64,000 nucleotides of DNA from positions 1,732,501 through 1,796,500 of the forward strand of contig NZ_CP104965.1 in NCBI RefSeq assembly GCF_025452235.1, in the 5' to 3' direction. The notes beneath the pieces were generated by a model. That model was not told where the DNA came from and did no database searches. It saw only the letters and a program-made list of their open reading frames with translations. This DNA comes from Devosia neptuniae (GTDB lineage: Bacteria; Pseudomonadota; Alphaproteobacteria; Rhizobiales; Devosiaceae). This document shows positions 34,511 through 48,336 of the stretch, piece after piece; positions within the stretch are counted from its first letter, which is position 1, and each line of letters opens with the position of its first letter. The translations under genes were made by a program, and so were the position numbers.

Positions 34511-34903
34511 TTATTCGACGGCAAGATGCCAGACGCCGCCGACGCCGTCACCAGTGATATCGCCCGGCTTGGCATCGCTCTTCCAATAATACAGCGGCCA
34601 GCCCTTATAGGCCCACATCTTGGAGCCATCGGTGCGGTCGACAATGGTGAATTCGCCTTCTGGCTTGGCCGAGGCATCAGCCATGAGCGGGGGCCAGTTG
34701 ACGGCGCATTGCTCGTAGCAATTGGTGACGCCGGGAGCGTCCTTGTCGAAGATATAGAGCGTCATGTCATTGGGGCCGGTCAGCACGGTCTTGCCACCGA
34801 TTTCGGCGGATTTGACGGCGCCGCCGACATAGTCTTCGGCAAAGGCGGGGGCAGCGAACAACGCCAGCACGGCAGCGCCAGCCAGGATAGAACGAAGTTT
34901 CAT
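34511..34903 (-). CDS. Secreted COG4315-type repeat protein (Yx(F/W)xxD motif)
   Basis: A 130-residue exported protein. Signal peptide about residues 1-22 (MKLRSILAGAAVLALFAAPA). Two copies of the family motif are present: LYIFDKDAPG (with NCYEQCAVNWPP containing two cysteines) and WPLYYWKSDAKPGDITGD. Proteins of this PF03640 type are periplasmic or lipid-anchored and of unknown function. This one lacks a lipobox Cys after the signal. It heads the operon with the ECF sigma and anti-sigma genes, 18 bp before the sigma start. The ATG at 34903 follows GGAGGGAATACCAA. Confidence 0.88.
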   Translation of the reverse strand: MKLRSILAGAAVLALFAAPAFAEDYVGGAVKSAEIGGKTVLTGPNDMTLYIFDKDAPGVTNCYEQCAVNWPPLMADASAKPEGEFTIVDRTDGSKMWAYKGWPLYYWKSDAKPGDITGDGVGGVWHLAVE

Positions 34904-35106
34904 TTGGTATTCCCTCCGAGTTGCGGGGCCTTTCCTTGAAGGCCCTCGATCCCAACAACACCGCTCGGGCCGGTTTAATCCGCGGCACCCAAAATATTTC
35001 TATCGGCTGGACGAATACGGCGGGGCCGCACTGGTGACAGCAGCTGCAAAAATGATATTGGCTGGCTCCGCGCCAGCGGGGCGCCCGGTGCCTGGAGGTC
35101 AAATCT

Positions 35107-36057
35107 ATGTTCGTGGTGAGCGGCGAAAGCCTGATCGATCTGGTGTCCGAGCCGCGCGGGGCGGATGGGTCCATCGTCATGCAGGCCCATCAGGGCGGCT
35201 CGCCCTATAATTGCGCCATCGCGCTCTCCAAGCTGGGCAATGATACGGGTTTTTTGTGCCCCATTTCCAAGGACGGGTTCGGCTCCTATCTGCTCGAGCC
35301 GCTTGACGCCGCCGGGGTGACGCCGCTGCTCAAGGAGCGGGTGTTCGCGCCGACCACATTGGCCGTGGTGACGCTCGATGCGCAGCGCAAGGCGCAGTAT
35401 GAATTTTACCGCAATGCCGACCATGCCTTTACCGAGGCCGGGCTGATCGCGGCGCTGCCCGAGCAGATCGAGGTCTACCAGACCGGCGGTTTCTGCCCGA
35501 TCCTGCCCGAGGATGCGGCGATCTGGCTGCAGGTCATCAAGGCGGCCATTGCCCGGGGCGCGACGATCACCATCGACCCCAATGTGCGGCCATCTTTGGT
35601 CGAGGATTTCGAGGGTTATAAACAACGCCTGAGCCAGTTCCTCGATCTGGCGCATCTGGTCAAGGTGTCCGAGGAAGACCTGGCGGAGCTCGATGCAAAA
35701 AAGAGCATCGAGCAGCATGCCGCCGATCTGCTGGCGCGACCCAATTGCGAACTGGTGGTGGTGACGCTGGGCGAAAAGGGCTCGCGCGCCTTTACCGCTG
35801 CCGGCGAAGCCCGCGCCGATATCTATTCCCCGCCGGTCTTCGGCGACACGGTTGGCGCGGGCGATAGTTTGATGGCGGGGATTTTGACCTGGCTGCATGA
35901 GGCGGGGGATCTGAGGCCCGGCAAGCTCAAGCAACTCGACAGTGCGGCTTTGGCGACCACGCTGCGTTTCGGCGCGGTGGTGGCCGGGCTCAATTGCGCC
36001 GAGCAGGGCTGCAAGCCCCCGACCCGGGCGCAGGTCGATGCGGTGCTGGCGGCATAG
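35107..36057 (+). CDS. PfkB family carbohydrate kinase (fructokinase-like)
   Basis: A 316-residue ribokinase-fold sugar kinase. The N-terminal VVSGESLIDLV and HQGGSPYNCAIALSKLG form the substrate site. The C-terminal signature VFGDTVGAGDSLMAGIL contains the catalytic Asp, and TLGEKGSRAF forms the ATP site. It resembles fructokinases most, but substrate specificity in this family cannot be set from sequence reading. The ATG follows CTGGAGGTCAAATCT (GGAGG). It is divergent from the COG4315/sigma operon, about 200 bp between starts, and 77 bp upstream of dps. Confidence 0.88.
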   Translation: MFVVSGESLIDLVSEPRGADGSIVMQAHQGGSPYNCAIALSKLGNDTGFLCPISKDGFGSYLLEPLDAAGVTPLLKERVFAPTTLAVVTLDAQRKAQYEFYRNADHAFTEAGLIAALPEQIEVYQTGGFCPILPEDAAIWLQVIKAAIARGATITIDPNVRPSLVEDFEGYKQRLSQFLDLAHLVKVSEEDLAELDAKKSIEQHAADLLARPNCELVVVTLGEKGSRAFTAAGEARADIYSPPVFGDTVGAGDSLMAGILTWLHEAGDLRPGKLKQLDSAALATTLRFGAVVAGLNCAEQGCKPPTRAQVDAVLAA

Positions 36058-36134
36058 AAGACTTCCGCGCCGGACGGAACCTGCGGCCACGCGCCCTAGT
36101 TGAAGCAGCAGCTTCTCCTCAAGGACACCTCAGC

Positions 36135-36611
36135 ATGAAAACGCCCGCCATCAAGCTCGCCTCCAGCAATGCCAAATCCGCCATCATCGATATCCTCAAT
36201 GGCAGGCTGGCCGACGCCATCGATCTGGCGCTGATCACCAAGCAGGCGCATTGGAACCTCAAGGGCCCCAATTTCATCGCCGTGCATGAAATGCTCGATC
36301 CGATGCGCGCCAGCATCGACACCCATGTCGACATCATTGCCGAACGCATCGCCCAGCTCGATGGCATTGCCCTGGGCACCAGCCAGGTCGTCGCCAAGGC
36401 CAGCAAGCTCGAGCCCTATCCCACCGATATCCGCAAGACCGCCGACCATCTGGCGGCGCTGGCCGACCGCTATGCCGCCCTCGCCAATCAGGTGCGCGAG
36501 GATATCGATGCCACCGACGAAGCCGGGGATGCCGACGCGGCCGATATCCTCACCGCCTTCTCCCGCGACCTCGATAAAAATCTCTGGTTCATCAAGTCGC
36601 ATCTGGAATAG
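36135..36611 (+). CDS. dps: DNA starvation/stationary-phase protection protein Dps
   Basis: A 158-residue ferritin-like mini-ferritin forming dodecamers that bind DNA and oxidise Fe(II) with peroxide. The inter-subunit ferroxidase ligands are visible: His in KQAHWNLKGPNF and the Asp/Glu pair in IDTHVDIIAERIAQLDG. The C-terminal helix has FSRDLDKNLWFIKSHLE. The ATG at 36135 follows AAGGACACCTCAGC. A degenerate stress-sigma-like element (GGAAC-N17-AGTT, 36076-36101) lies 34 bp upstream. It is followed by a DHFR-family gene 76 bp downstream on the same strand. Confidence 0.95.
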   Translation: MKTPAIKLASSNAKSAIIDILNGRLADAIDLALITKQAHWNLKGPNFIAVHEMLDPMRASIDTHVDIIAERIAQLDGIALGTSQVVAKASKLEPYPTDIRKTADHLAALADRYAALANQVREDIDATDEAGDADAADILTAFSRDLDKNLWFIKSHLE

Positions 36612-36687
36612 GGGCGGGCACCGCCACCTTTACGCCACCGCTCTTGCACCCTACCTTTCCTGGGCGCACGCCCAGGAGACTGAAATC

Positions 36688-37236
36688 TTGCCTCACGATA
36701 TCGTCGGCCACGCCATTGTCTCTGCCGATGGCAAGATCGCCACGGCCGATGGCGCCATGCCGGCCGAACTGCGCAATGACCTCGATTGGCAGCGCTTCCA
36801 GACCCATCTTGATCGCGCGAGCCTGGTCGTCCTCGGCCGCCCGGGCCATGAGCGCAATCCCAATCCGGGGCGCAAGCGGCTGGTGGTCACCTCCACCGTT
36901 GGCGATCTGGCGCTCGATCCGGCCGACAAGCATGCCCATTTCTGGAACCCGGCCGGCCTGTCCTTCGATTCGGCGCTGACCGCCCTGGGCGTTGCCGAAG
37001 GGACGATCGCCATTACCGGAGTGTTCGACCTGTTCCGCGAGCGCTTCACCGCCTTCGATCTGGCCGAATCCAATGTGGTGCTGATCCGCGATGGCCAGCC
37101 CTGTTTCAGCACCGGCCATCCTCGCCTCGTGCTGGCGGATTGCGGGCTTTTCCCCGTCAGTTTCGAAGCGCTCGACCCCGAGGCCAATGTCACGCTGACC
37201 CGCTGGCGGCGCCTGTCGGACAGCGAACTCCTATGA
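36688..37236 (+). CDS. Dihydrofolate reductase family / RibD C-terminal-like protein
   Basis: A 182-residue protein with the fold of the RibD C-terminal/dihydrofolate-reductase superfamily. It has GHAIVSADGKIATADGAMP at the start, then DRASLVVLGRPGHERNPNPGRKRLVVTS, which is the NADPH-binding strand-loop region, and EGTIAITGVFDLF. The sequence is short compared with true RibD. The start is a TTG at 36688, supported by GGAGA 8 nt before it; no in-frame ATG is available after the dps stop. The substrate is unknown. A true folA identity is not supported. Confidence 0.75.
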   Translation: MPHDIVGHAIVSADGKIATADGAMPAELRNDLDWQRFQTHLDRASLVVLGRPGHERNPNPGRKRLVVTSTVGDLALDPADKHAHFWNPAGLSFDSALTALGVAEGTIAITGVFDLFRERFTAFDLAESNVVLIRDGQPCFSTGHPRLVLADCGLFPVSFEALDPEANVTLTRWRRLSDSELL

Positions 37237-37654
37237 TTTCCTATAGCTGGATTGGAAATCTCCTATAGGACTTTTGTAAATCCGCTTGCAGCCAGTTTGG
37301 AATTATGCAAATGTGACCTTGTTAGGGCAGCACGACTGTCCTATCTGACGCGTCGCCCCGCTCTCCGCGGCCAGCACGCACGCTGGTCCGGCTGGACCGC
37401 TTCATGTGAGCGGAAACGGATAGGCGGGGTTGAGATAAAACCCGAATTGAGCGGCCATTTGGATGCAGCGCCGCTCCCCACGCATGGACGTATTTGGCAA
37501 TGCGAGCCGTACTGTAGTAGTACGACCCGCCTGAACACTGCGCCCACCAGAGGACGAGACCGCATCCATAAGCCCCAACGGGCACCATCAGGATGCACAC
37601 GACATAGCGACAGAGCCCGGTAACGGGCGCGATCAACAAGCGAGGAACAACGAT
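37237..37654. promoter_or_regulatory. 418-bp intergenic region upstream of gltB
   Basis: No credible gene is present. A possible sigma-70 promoter is TTGTTA-N17-TATCTG (37319-37347), leaving a leader of about 300 nt before gltB. The leader contains short hairpins, for example CGTACT-GTAGT-AGTACG near 37510 and the palindrome TCCTATAGGA at 37261-37270. The gltB ribosome site GAGGA lies 8 nt before the ATG. I do not recognise a known riboswitch family. Confidence 0.4.
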
Positions 37655-42393
<4,739 letters not shown>

Positions 42394-42397
<4 letters not shown>

Positions 42398-42708
42398 GCA
42401 GCATGACGAAGGCAAACAGACTCGTCCCGCTACTCGCTGCTGTGTTGGCGGTGACAGTGGTCACTGGCCCAGTCATGGCAGCGCCCGAGGCGGCGATCGT
42501 CCTGCAGTACAAACTGACCGACGGGACCCTCAAACCGCTGCTGTTCACGGCCCCCGAGGGCCTGAGCCTGGCTGACTGCCGCTCGCAAATTCGCGACGTT
42601 CTGCCCACCTTCAAGCGGCAGGTCGAGCAGATGGCCATTCCCGAATTTTCCGGAGCCGAGTTCGTCGACGCCAAGTGCGAACGCTACTCCGAAGACCTGT
42701 TGAAGTAA
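42394..42708 (+). CDS. Small exported protein of unknown function inside the glt operon
   Basis: A 104-residue protein starting at the ATGA that overlaps the gltB stop; a second ATG lies three codons later. A signal peptide covers residues 1 to about 29 ([20 protein letters not shown]). The mature ~75 residues include two cysteines (LADCRSQI and DAKCERY) that could form a disulfide, and no recognisable domain. Coupling to gltB by the 4-bp overlap, and only one base between its stop and the GST start, make it part of the gltB-gltD transcript. I do not recognise the family. Confidence 0.75.
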
Positions 42709-42709
42709 C

Positions 42710-43312
42710 ATGATGCAAATCTATGGCGACCTTGCGTCAGGCAATTGCCTCAAGGTCAAGTACATCGCTGACGCGCTCGGCCAGCCCTATGTCTGGCACG
42801 ATGTCATTGCCAGGACCGGCGCCACGGCGACGCCGGAATTTCTGGCGCTCAATCCTGCCGGCCAGGTTCCCGTCGTCGTGCTCGACGATGGCCGTCCCTT
42901 GGCGCAGTCCAATGCCATCCTGCGCTATCTGGCGCTGGGCTCCCGCTTCATTCCCAGTGATGCCTATGAGGCCGCCAAGGTGGACGAATGGCTGTTCTGG
43001 GAACAATATAGCCACGAGCCGACGGTGGCGGTGGCGCGCTCCCGTATCCGCTACAATGGCCAGACCTTTGCGACCCTGGACGCGGATCTGGTGGCCCGCG
43101 CCAACAAGGCGCTCGACCGGCTGGAACAGGCCTTGGCCGGCAGCACGTTCCTGGTCGGGAACACCATGAGCATTGCCGACATTGCTCTACTGGCCTACAC
43201 CCGCCTGGCTCCCGAAGCCGGCTTTGATTTATCTGGGCGGCCCGCGCTGTTGCGCTGGATTGCGGCCTGCGAACAAGAACTCGAACTACCTGCCGTAGCG
43301 GCAGCGAATTAG
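42710..43312 (+). CDS. Glutathione S-transferase family protein inside the glt operon
   Basis: A 200-residue GST. The thioredoxin-like N-terminal half has IYGDLASGNCLKVKYIADALG with a Ser/Asn-Cys active-site region, LNPAGQVPVVVLDDG with the cis-Pro, and LAQSNAILRYLA. The helical C-terminal half has the N-capping motif STFLVGNTMSIADIALLAYTRLAPEAG. It lies one base after the preceding small gene and 9 bp before gltD, so it is co-transcribed with glutamate synthase. The connection to nitrogen metabolism is unexplained; glutathione contains glutamate, so a link via its supply is conceivable but unproven. Confidence 0.9.
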   Translation: MMQIYGDLASGNCLKVKYIADALGQPYVWHDVIARTGATATPEFLALNPAGQVPVVVLDDGRPLAQSNAILRYLALGSRFIPSDAYEAAKVDEWLFWEQYSHEPTVAVARSRIRYNGQTFATLDADLVARANKALDRLEQALAGSTFLVGNTMSIADIALLAYTRLAPEAGFDLSGRPALLRWIAACEQELELPAVAAAN

Positions 43313-43321
43313 GGGCACGAT

Positions 43322-44749
43322 ATGGGTAAGGTAACAGGTTTCCTCGAGATCGAGCGTGAAGAGCCCCGGTACGAACCGGCTTCCGATCGCATCCGCCATT
43401 TCGGCGAATTCACCGTGCCAATGTCGGAAGGCCGCGTGGTCGATCAGGCGGCGCGCTGCATGGATTGCGGCATTCCCTTCTGCCATGGCGATACCGGCTG
43501 CCCGGTCAACAACCAGATCCCGGACTGGAATGACCTCGTCTATAATGGCGATTGGGAAGAGGCGGCGCGCAACCTGCACTCGACCAACAATTTCCCCGAA
43601 TTCACCGGTCGCATCTGCCCCGCCCCCTGCGAGGAAGCCTGTACGCTCAATCTCGAAGATACCCCCGTCGCCATCAAGACGGTGGAACAGGCCATTGCCG
43701 ACCGCGCCATCCGCTCGGGCTGGGTCAAGCCACAGCTGCCCAAGGCCAAGACCGGCAAGTCGGTCGCCATTGTCGGCTCCGGTCCCGCAGGTCTGGCGGC
43801 CGCCCAGCAGCTCGCCCGCGCCGGTCACGATGTTCATGTCTATGAACGCGAGCCCAAGGCCGGTGGCCTGATGCGCTATGGCATTCCCGACTTCAAGATG
43901 GAGAAGGACCATATCGACTTCCGCGTCAGCCAAATGGAAGCCGAGGGTGTCACTTTCCACTATGGTGTCAATGTCGGGGTTAACACTCCGCTAACCGATT
44001 TGCAGCAGAAGCACGACGCGGTGCTGCTCGCCGGTGGCTCGGAAAAGCCCCGTGATGTCGACGCCGAAGGCACCCATTTCAATGGCGTCCACTTCGCCAT
44101 GCCCTTCCTCGTGCAGCAGAACCGGCGCCTGGGCGGCGAGGATGTGAGCGAAGAAATCCAGCTCACGGCAGCGGGCAAGCATGTCGTCGTGGTCGGTGGC
44201 GGCGATACCGCAAGTGACTGTGTTGGCACGTCTTTTCGCCAGGGCGCCATCGCCGTGACCCAGCTCGACGTGCGCGCCCAGCCGCCCGAGCTTGAGAACA
44301 AATTGACCAATTGGCCCAATTGGGCGGTCAAGATGCGTACCTCGTCCAGCCAGGCCGAAGGCGCCATCCGCGAATTCGCTGCCGGCACGATGAAGATCAT
44401 CGGCAATGCCAAGGGCCAGGTCACCGGCGTCGAATGCGCCCGCGTCGATCGCAAGCGCCAACCCATTGCAGGCACTGAGTTTATTATCAAAGCGGACTTG
44501 GTTCTGCTGGCCATCGGCTTCGCCCATCCGATCCACGAAGGCATGCTGACCGAGCTCGGCGCCCAGCTCGACAAGCGCGGCAATCTCTTCGCCGACACGC
44601 TGAGCTACAAGACCACCGTCCCCAAGGTCTACGCCGCCGGCGACATGCGCCGCGGCCAGTCGCTGGTCGTCTGGGCGATCCGGGAAGGCCGCCAGGCCGC
44701 CCGCTCCATCGACTTTGATCTGATGGGCAAGACGGACCTGCCGCGCTAA
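43322..44749 (+). CDS. gltD: Glutamate synthase (NADPH) small subunit
   Basis: A 475-residue NADPH-oxidising subunit of glutamate synthase. The N-terminal [4Fe-4S] cysteines are in [21 protein letters not shown] (read in parts) and [12 protein letters not shown]. The FAD-binding motif is [15 protein letters not shown] and the NADPH-binding motif is [11 protein letters not shown]. The C-terminal [20 protein letters not shown] completes FAD binding. It passes electrons to GltB. The start follows GGGGCACGAT, 9 bp after the GST gene. Transcription probably runs from the gltB promoter through all four genes. Confidence 0.97.
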   Translation: MGKVTGFLEIEREEPRYEPASDRIRHFGEFTVPMSEGRVVDQAARCMDCGIPFCHGDTGCPVNNQIPDWNDLVYNGDWEEAARNLHSTNNFPEFTGRICPAPCEEACTLNLEDTPVAIKTVEQAIADRAIRSGWVKPQLPKAKTGKSVAIVGSGPAGLAAAQQLARAGHDVHVYEREPKAGGLMRYGIPDFKMEKDHIDFRVSQMEAEGVTFHYGVNVGVNTPLTDLQQKHDAVLLAGGSEKPRDVDAEGTHFNGVHFAMPFLVQQNRRLGGEDVSEEIQLTAAGKHVVVVGGGDTASDCVGTSFRQGAIAVTQLDVRAQPPELENKLTNWPNWAVKMRTSSSQAEGAIREFAAGTMKIIGNAKGQVTGVECARVDRKRQPIAGTEFIIKADLVLLAIGFAHPIHEGMLTELGAQLDKRGNLFADTLSYKTTVPKVYAAGDMRRGQSLVVWAIREGRQAARSIDFDLMGKTDLPR

Positions 44750-44758
44750 GAAATGATA

Positions 44759-44776
44759 GGGCAGCCCAGGCTGCCC
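44759..44776. terminator. Hairpin between gltD and the convergent SGNH gene
   Basis: GGGCAGCC and GGCTGCCC form a stem (tight loop) in the 60 bp between the two convergent genes. There is a weak T-run on one side only, so termination activity is uncertain. Confidence 0.4.
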
Positions 44777-44809
44777 CATTTCGCTATAAGATGCCGCAAT
44801 TGCCGAGGC

Positions 44810-45970
44810 TTAGCGCCCGCTGGCATTCTGCGCCGGGCTCGCCGTCGGATCGATGCCCACCCCGAACGCATCCACTCGCCCGATCGGCGCGGCCACCAAT
44901 TCATCCAGGGTAAAGGCCGGTGCCGCAGGCGCACCTGCCGCGGTCAGCAGCTCCCCGGCCCGCTGCGGCGCCCGGCTCAGCGGGATCACCGCGCCCGCCA
45001 CTTCAAGCAGCCGGATCTGCCCAAGCCCTTGATAAGGCGGGCGCAACATGGCCGCAGCATCGGTTCCCAGCAGCGGATCGCCCACTGCCACACTCACTCC
45101 GCTGCCGCGGTAGAAGGTGCGGATGGTCTGGCTCAGGTAGAATGCCAGTTTATCCGCGCCAGCCGCCGAAAAATGGATGCCGTCATCCTTGCGCATCAGT
45201 GCATTCTGCCCGCTGACATCAGGCCCATAGGAGGAATATTTGCCGTCCTCGCCCAGAAATCTCTCATAGATATCAAGGAATTCCGCACCGCCAGAGAAGC
45301 TGGCCAGTTTCTGGATATTGCTGATCTGCGTCATCGCGGTCGAATAATCGCCCTTGGCCATGGGCGGCAATCCCACCCAGATCACCGGCTTGCGCGCCGC
45401 CCTGAGCTGCCCCAGAAAATCGGCAATCCGCGCCTGATAGGCCGCATTCCACGGCTCGCTCAGCGCCGCATAGGAGCCGATATCCTGCCGGTCGTTGATC
45501 CCCATGATGACCACGGCGAGATCAAAACTGTCGGCGGCAATCTGCTCGCCAATCGCCTTGTCCCAGTCGAAATAATCGGCCCGCACAAAGCCCGACGAGC
45601 CCACGCCCTGGCCGATCACCACCAGATTGGGGTCCTCGGCATAAAACCGCTCCAGCGCCTTGGCCAGGTCCACCGCTAGCGAATCCCCGAACACCGCCAG
45701 CCGTGTAGCGTCAGCCGCCTTCTCGATCTGCGGCTTGGGTGGCGGCAGGCTGGCCCGCGGTGCCGACGGCTGCGAACGCGGTTGCTGGCGGGGCTGTTGG
45801 CGCGGCTGCTCCACCGGCGCCTGCGGCTGGTCATCGCCAAACAGCAGATCAAACAGCGTCCGGCGCCGCTGCTGCTGAGCCACCACCAGCGTATCGTTCT
45901 GGGCAAAGGCCGGCGCCACGTCGATCAGGACGAGCAGAGCCACCATGATTGCCACAACAAGCCGCTTCAT
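44810..45970 (-). CDS. Exported SGNH/GDSL hydrolase (DUF459 family)
   Basis: A 386-residue secreted SGNH hydrolase. Signal peptide about residues 1-24. A Gln/Pro/Arg-rich linker (about 45-85) follows, then the hydrolase domain. Block I is AVFGDSLAVDLA with the nucleophile Ser; block III is IMGINDRQ; block V is RKDDGIHFSAAGADKLA with Asp and His. DUF459 proteins of this type often act on cell-wall or polysaccharide acyl groups, but the substrate here is unknown. The start at 45970 (MKRLVVAIMVALL) gives a good signal peptide; a GTG 12 bp upstream is possible. A transglycosylase gene lies 73 bp upstream on the same strand. Confidence 0.85.
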   Translation of the reverse strand: MKRLVVAIMVALLVLIDVAPAFAQNDTLVVAQQQRRRTLFDLLFGDDQPQAPVEQPRQQPRQQPRSQPSAPRASLPPPKPQIEKAADATRLAVFGDSLAVDLAKALERFYAEDPNLVVIGQGVGSSGFVRADYFDWDKAIGEQIAADSFDLAVVIMGINDRQDIGSYAALSEPWNAAYQARIADFLGQLRAARKPVIWVGLPPMAKGDYSTAMTQISNIQKLASFSGGAEFLDIYERFLGEDGKYSSYGPDVSGQNALMRKDDGIHFSAAGADKLAFYLSQTIRTFYRGSGVSVAVGDPLLGTDAAAMLRPPYQGLGQIRLLEVAGAVIPLSRAPQRAGELLTAAGAPAAPAFTLDELVAAPIGRVDAFGVGIDPTASPAQNASGR

Positions 45971-46043
45971 TTTCAGTCCCACGCATGCTTCTTGGCCGTT
46001 CTAGCAAAGCCGGGCGGCAAAACCCACGCCTGTCGCCCCAATG

Positions 46044-47249
46044 TTACCGCGTCGCGGCCGCCAGTGCTTCATAGGACGCCCGGGTGATAAAGCCATCGGC
46101 TACCTCGCCCCGCGCCGCCTGGAACCGCGCATAGGCCGCCTGGCTGATCGGCCCGATCCGTCCATCCACGGCCCCGCGATAGAGCCCCAGATCGATCAAC
46201 GCCTGCTGAATGGCCTTGCGCTGCGCCAGATTCGGGAAGGCGGTACTGCGCGGCCAATCCTGCACGAAGCTGCCGCCGCCCTTGAGCCGGTCGGTCATAT
46301 GCGCCACGCTCATGGCGTAGCTATCGGAGAAATTATAGCCCTTGAGCACCAGATAATTCCCCGTCATCAGGAATTTCGGGCCGTCCTTGCCCGCCGGCAC
46401 ATAGAGGAATACCGGCGTGCGTGCATCGGCAAAAGCCCGCCCATTGGCCCGCGTCACCCCGCGCTCGGCAAAGAACGAGACGGGCCGCAACTGCTCCCGA
46501 TCGGCCAGCAGATAATCAAATCCCGCCGGCAAAACGACCTCAAAGCCCCAATCCACCCCGGGCTGATAGCCCAGATCGCGCAGGAATTTGGCTGATGTCG
46601 CCAGGGCATCGGCCAGCGAATTGTGCAAGTCGATCCGCCCGTCGCCATCCCCGTCAGTGCCATGCGCCACCACATTGCTCGGATTGACCTGCAAATGCCC
46701 GATCGCCCCGGCCCAGGACCCGACCAGATGGGATGCGTCGAGCGGCCCGCGCTGCACCAAAAGCAGCGCTCCGATCAGGTCGGCCTCATCCTCCACCAGC
46801 CGCGTCCGCTGCTGATGCACCAGCGTCGCCAATGACCGCACGATGGGGCGGATCAGGCTGGCATTGCCCAGCACGGTGCCATAATCGGTTTCCATGCCCC
46901 AGATGGCACCCAGCACATAGGGATCAACGCCGTAGCGCTGCCCGACACTGCTGAAGAGATCGGCATTGCGTGTCAGCGCCGCCTTGCCCCGCTCGATCCG
47001 CCCCGCGGTCACCCGGCCCTCGATATAGTCCCACATCGGCGTGGTGAATTCGGGCTGGCTGGTGACCAGGTCCGGCACCCGCGGGTCGGGCGTCAGCCCC
47101 GTCATGGCCGCATCATAGGTGGCCGCGCTCACCCCCGCAGCCAGAGCCTTGGCGCGGAAATTGGCGACGAAGCTAGCAAAGCTCTCGACCGGCTGCGCCT
47201 GAACGGAGGCGACCATCAGCAGCAGAAACAGCCCGATCAGGCGAACCAT
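46044..47249 (-). CDS. Lytic murein transglycosylase, MltB family (second paralogue)
   Basis: A 401-residue periplasmic lytic transglycosylase. Signal peptide about residues 1-18 (LFLLLMVASVQAQ). Catalytic Glu about 120 in AIWGMETDYG. SHLVGSWAGAIGHLQVNPSNV and DGDGDGRIDLHNSLADALA match the MltB/SLT_2 domain. The C-terminus is a PG_binding_1 domain (DLGLYRGAVDGRIGPISQAAYARFQ). It is distinct in sequence from the first copy at 2945, which keeps QFMPSSF where this one has LQVNPSN. It is 4 bp downstream of galE on the same strand and precedes the SGNH gene. The three may be co-transcribed as a cell-surface group. Confidence 0.9.
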   Translation of the reverse strand: MVRLIGLFLLLMVASVQAQPVESFASFVANFRAKALAAGVSAATYDAAMTGLTPDPRVPDLVTSQPEFTTPMWDYIEGRVTAGRIERGKAALTRNADLFSSVGQRYGVDPYVLGAIWGMETDYGTVLGNASLIRPIVRSLATLVHQQRTRLVEDEADLIGALLLVQRGPLDASHLVGSWAGAIGHLQVNPSNVVAHGTDGDGDGRIDLHNSLADALATSAKFLRDLGYQPGVDWGFEVVLPAGFDYLLADREQLRPVSFFAERGVTRANGRAFADARTPVFLYVPAGKDGPKFLMTGNYLVLKGYNFSDSYAMSVAHMTDRLKGGGSFVQDWPRSTAFPNLAQRKAIQQALIDLGLYRGAVDGRIGPISQAAYARFQAARGEVADGFITRASYEALAAATR

Positions 47250-47253
47250 GGGC

Positions 47254-48240
47254 TTACCTATTTCTCACCATCAGATGCCGCTCCCAATCATAGGCCGACT
47301 GGACGATTTCGTTGAGATCATCATGCTGGGGCACCCAGCCGAGCAGGGAGCGCACCTTCTCGCCGGTCGCGGTGATCGAAGCCGGATCGCCCGGCCGGCG
47401 CGGGCCTTCCTCGGCCAGAAAATCGACACCCGACACGGCTTTGACCGTATCGACCACCTGGCGCACCGAATAGCCCTGCCCATAGGCGCAATTGAGCGTG
47501 GTGCTGTCGCCACCGCCGCGCAAATGCTTGAGCAGCAGCGCATGGGCTGCGATCAGGTCGGTGACGTGAATATAGTCGCGCACGCAGGTGCCATCCGGCG
47601 TTTCGTAATCGGTGCCGAAAATATCCATCTTGGCGCGCTGACCCAACGCCGTCTGGCACGCCACCTTGATCAGGTGCGTCGCCAAAGGCGTCGATTGCCC
47701 GCTGCGCTTGCCCGGATCGGCGCCGGCCACGTTGAAATAGCGCAGCACGCCATAGGTCATGGGGTGCGCTGCCGCCACGTCGGATAGCATCCATTCGGTC
47801 ATCAGCTTGGAGCGGCCATAAGGCGACATAGGGTTGAGCGGGGTGGTTTCCACCACGGGCGCCAGACCGGTCATGCCATAGACGGCAGCCGTCGAGGAGA
47901 AAATGAAATGCTTGACCCCGCCCTTGACGGCCGCTTCGATCAGATTGCGAGAAGTGGCAGTATTATTGCCGTAATATTTTAGCGGATCGGCAACCGATTC
48001 GGGGACCACAATGGAGCCGGCAAAATGCACGATCTCGGTGATCTTGTGGGTTTCGATCAGCTTCAGCACGAAGTCGATATCGCCGGCATTGCCCTGGACG
48101 AATTTGGCGCGCCCGTCGATGGCCCAGTCAAAACCGGTGACCAGATTGTCCAGCACCACCACGTCTTCCCCGGCGTCGGTGAGGTTGAGCACCATATGGC
48201 TGCCGATATAGCCAGCGCCGCCCGTAACCAGTACCGTCAT
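47254..48240 (-). CDS. galE: UDP-glucose 4-epimerase
   Basis: A 328-residue SDR-family epimerase. NAD-binding motif MTVLVTGGAGYIGSHMVLNL is at the very start. The catalytic YGRSKLMTE (Tyr-x3-Lys) is preceded by FIFSSTAAVYG, and the substrate-region GYSVRQVVD is present. It interconverts UDP-glucose and UDP-galactose for exopolysaccharide or lipopolysaccharide. The ATG at 48240 is chosen because AGGAGTTACGGT precedes it and it begins the Rossmann fold. It is divergent from galU with 96 bp between them, so the two UDP-sugar genes share a promoter region. The 26 upstream codons in frame are not needed. Confidence 0.93.
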   Translation of the reverse strand: MTVLVTGGAGYIGSHMVLNLTDAGEDVVVLDNLVTGFDWAIDGRAKFVQGNAGDIDFVLKLIETHKITEIVHFAGSIVVPESVADPLKYYGNNTATSRNLIEAAVKGGVKHFIFSSTAAVYGMTGLAPVVETTPLNPMSPYGRSKLMTEWMLSDVAAAHPMTYGVLRYFNVAGADPGKRSGQSTPLATHLIKVACQTALGQRAKMDIFGTDYETPDGTCVRDYIHVTDLIAAHALLLKHLRGGGDSTTLNCAYGQGYSVRQVVDTVKAVSGVDFLAEEGPRRPGDPASITATGEKVRSLLGWVPQHDDLNEIVQSAYDWERHLMVRNR

Positions 48241-48336
48241 ACCGTAACTCCTGTCTTGAGAACGCAATTTTGCCCTGATGATATACTGCATGTCTTGAGA
48301 TAGCTTTACCCCTGCCACTCAAATGGAGTTCCCGAT

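Noticed and set aside
37237..37654. A glutamine-type riboswitch in the gltB leader
   Set aside because: I could not match any known riboswitch core by eye; only loose hairpins are visible, so the region is described without a family name.
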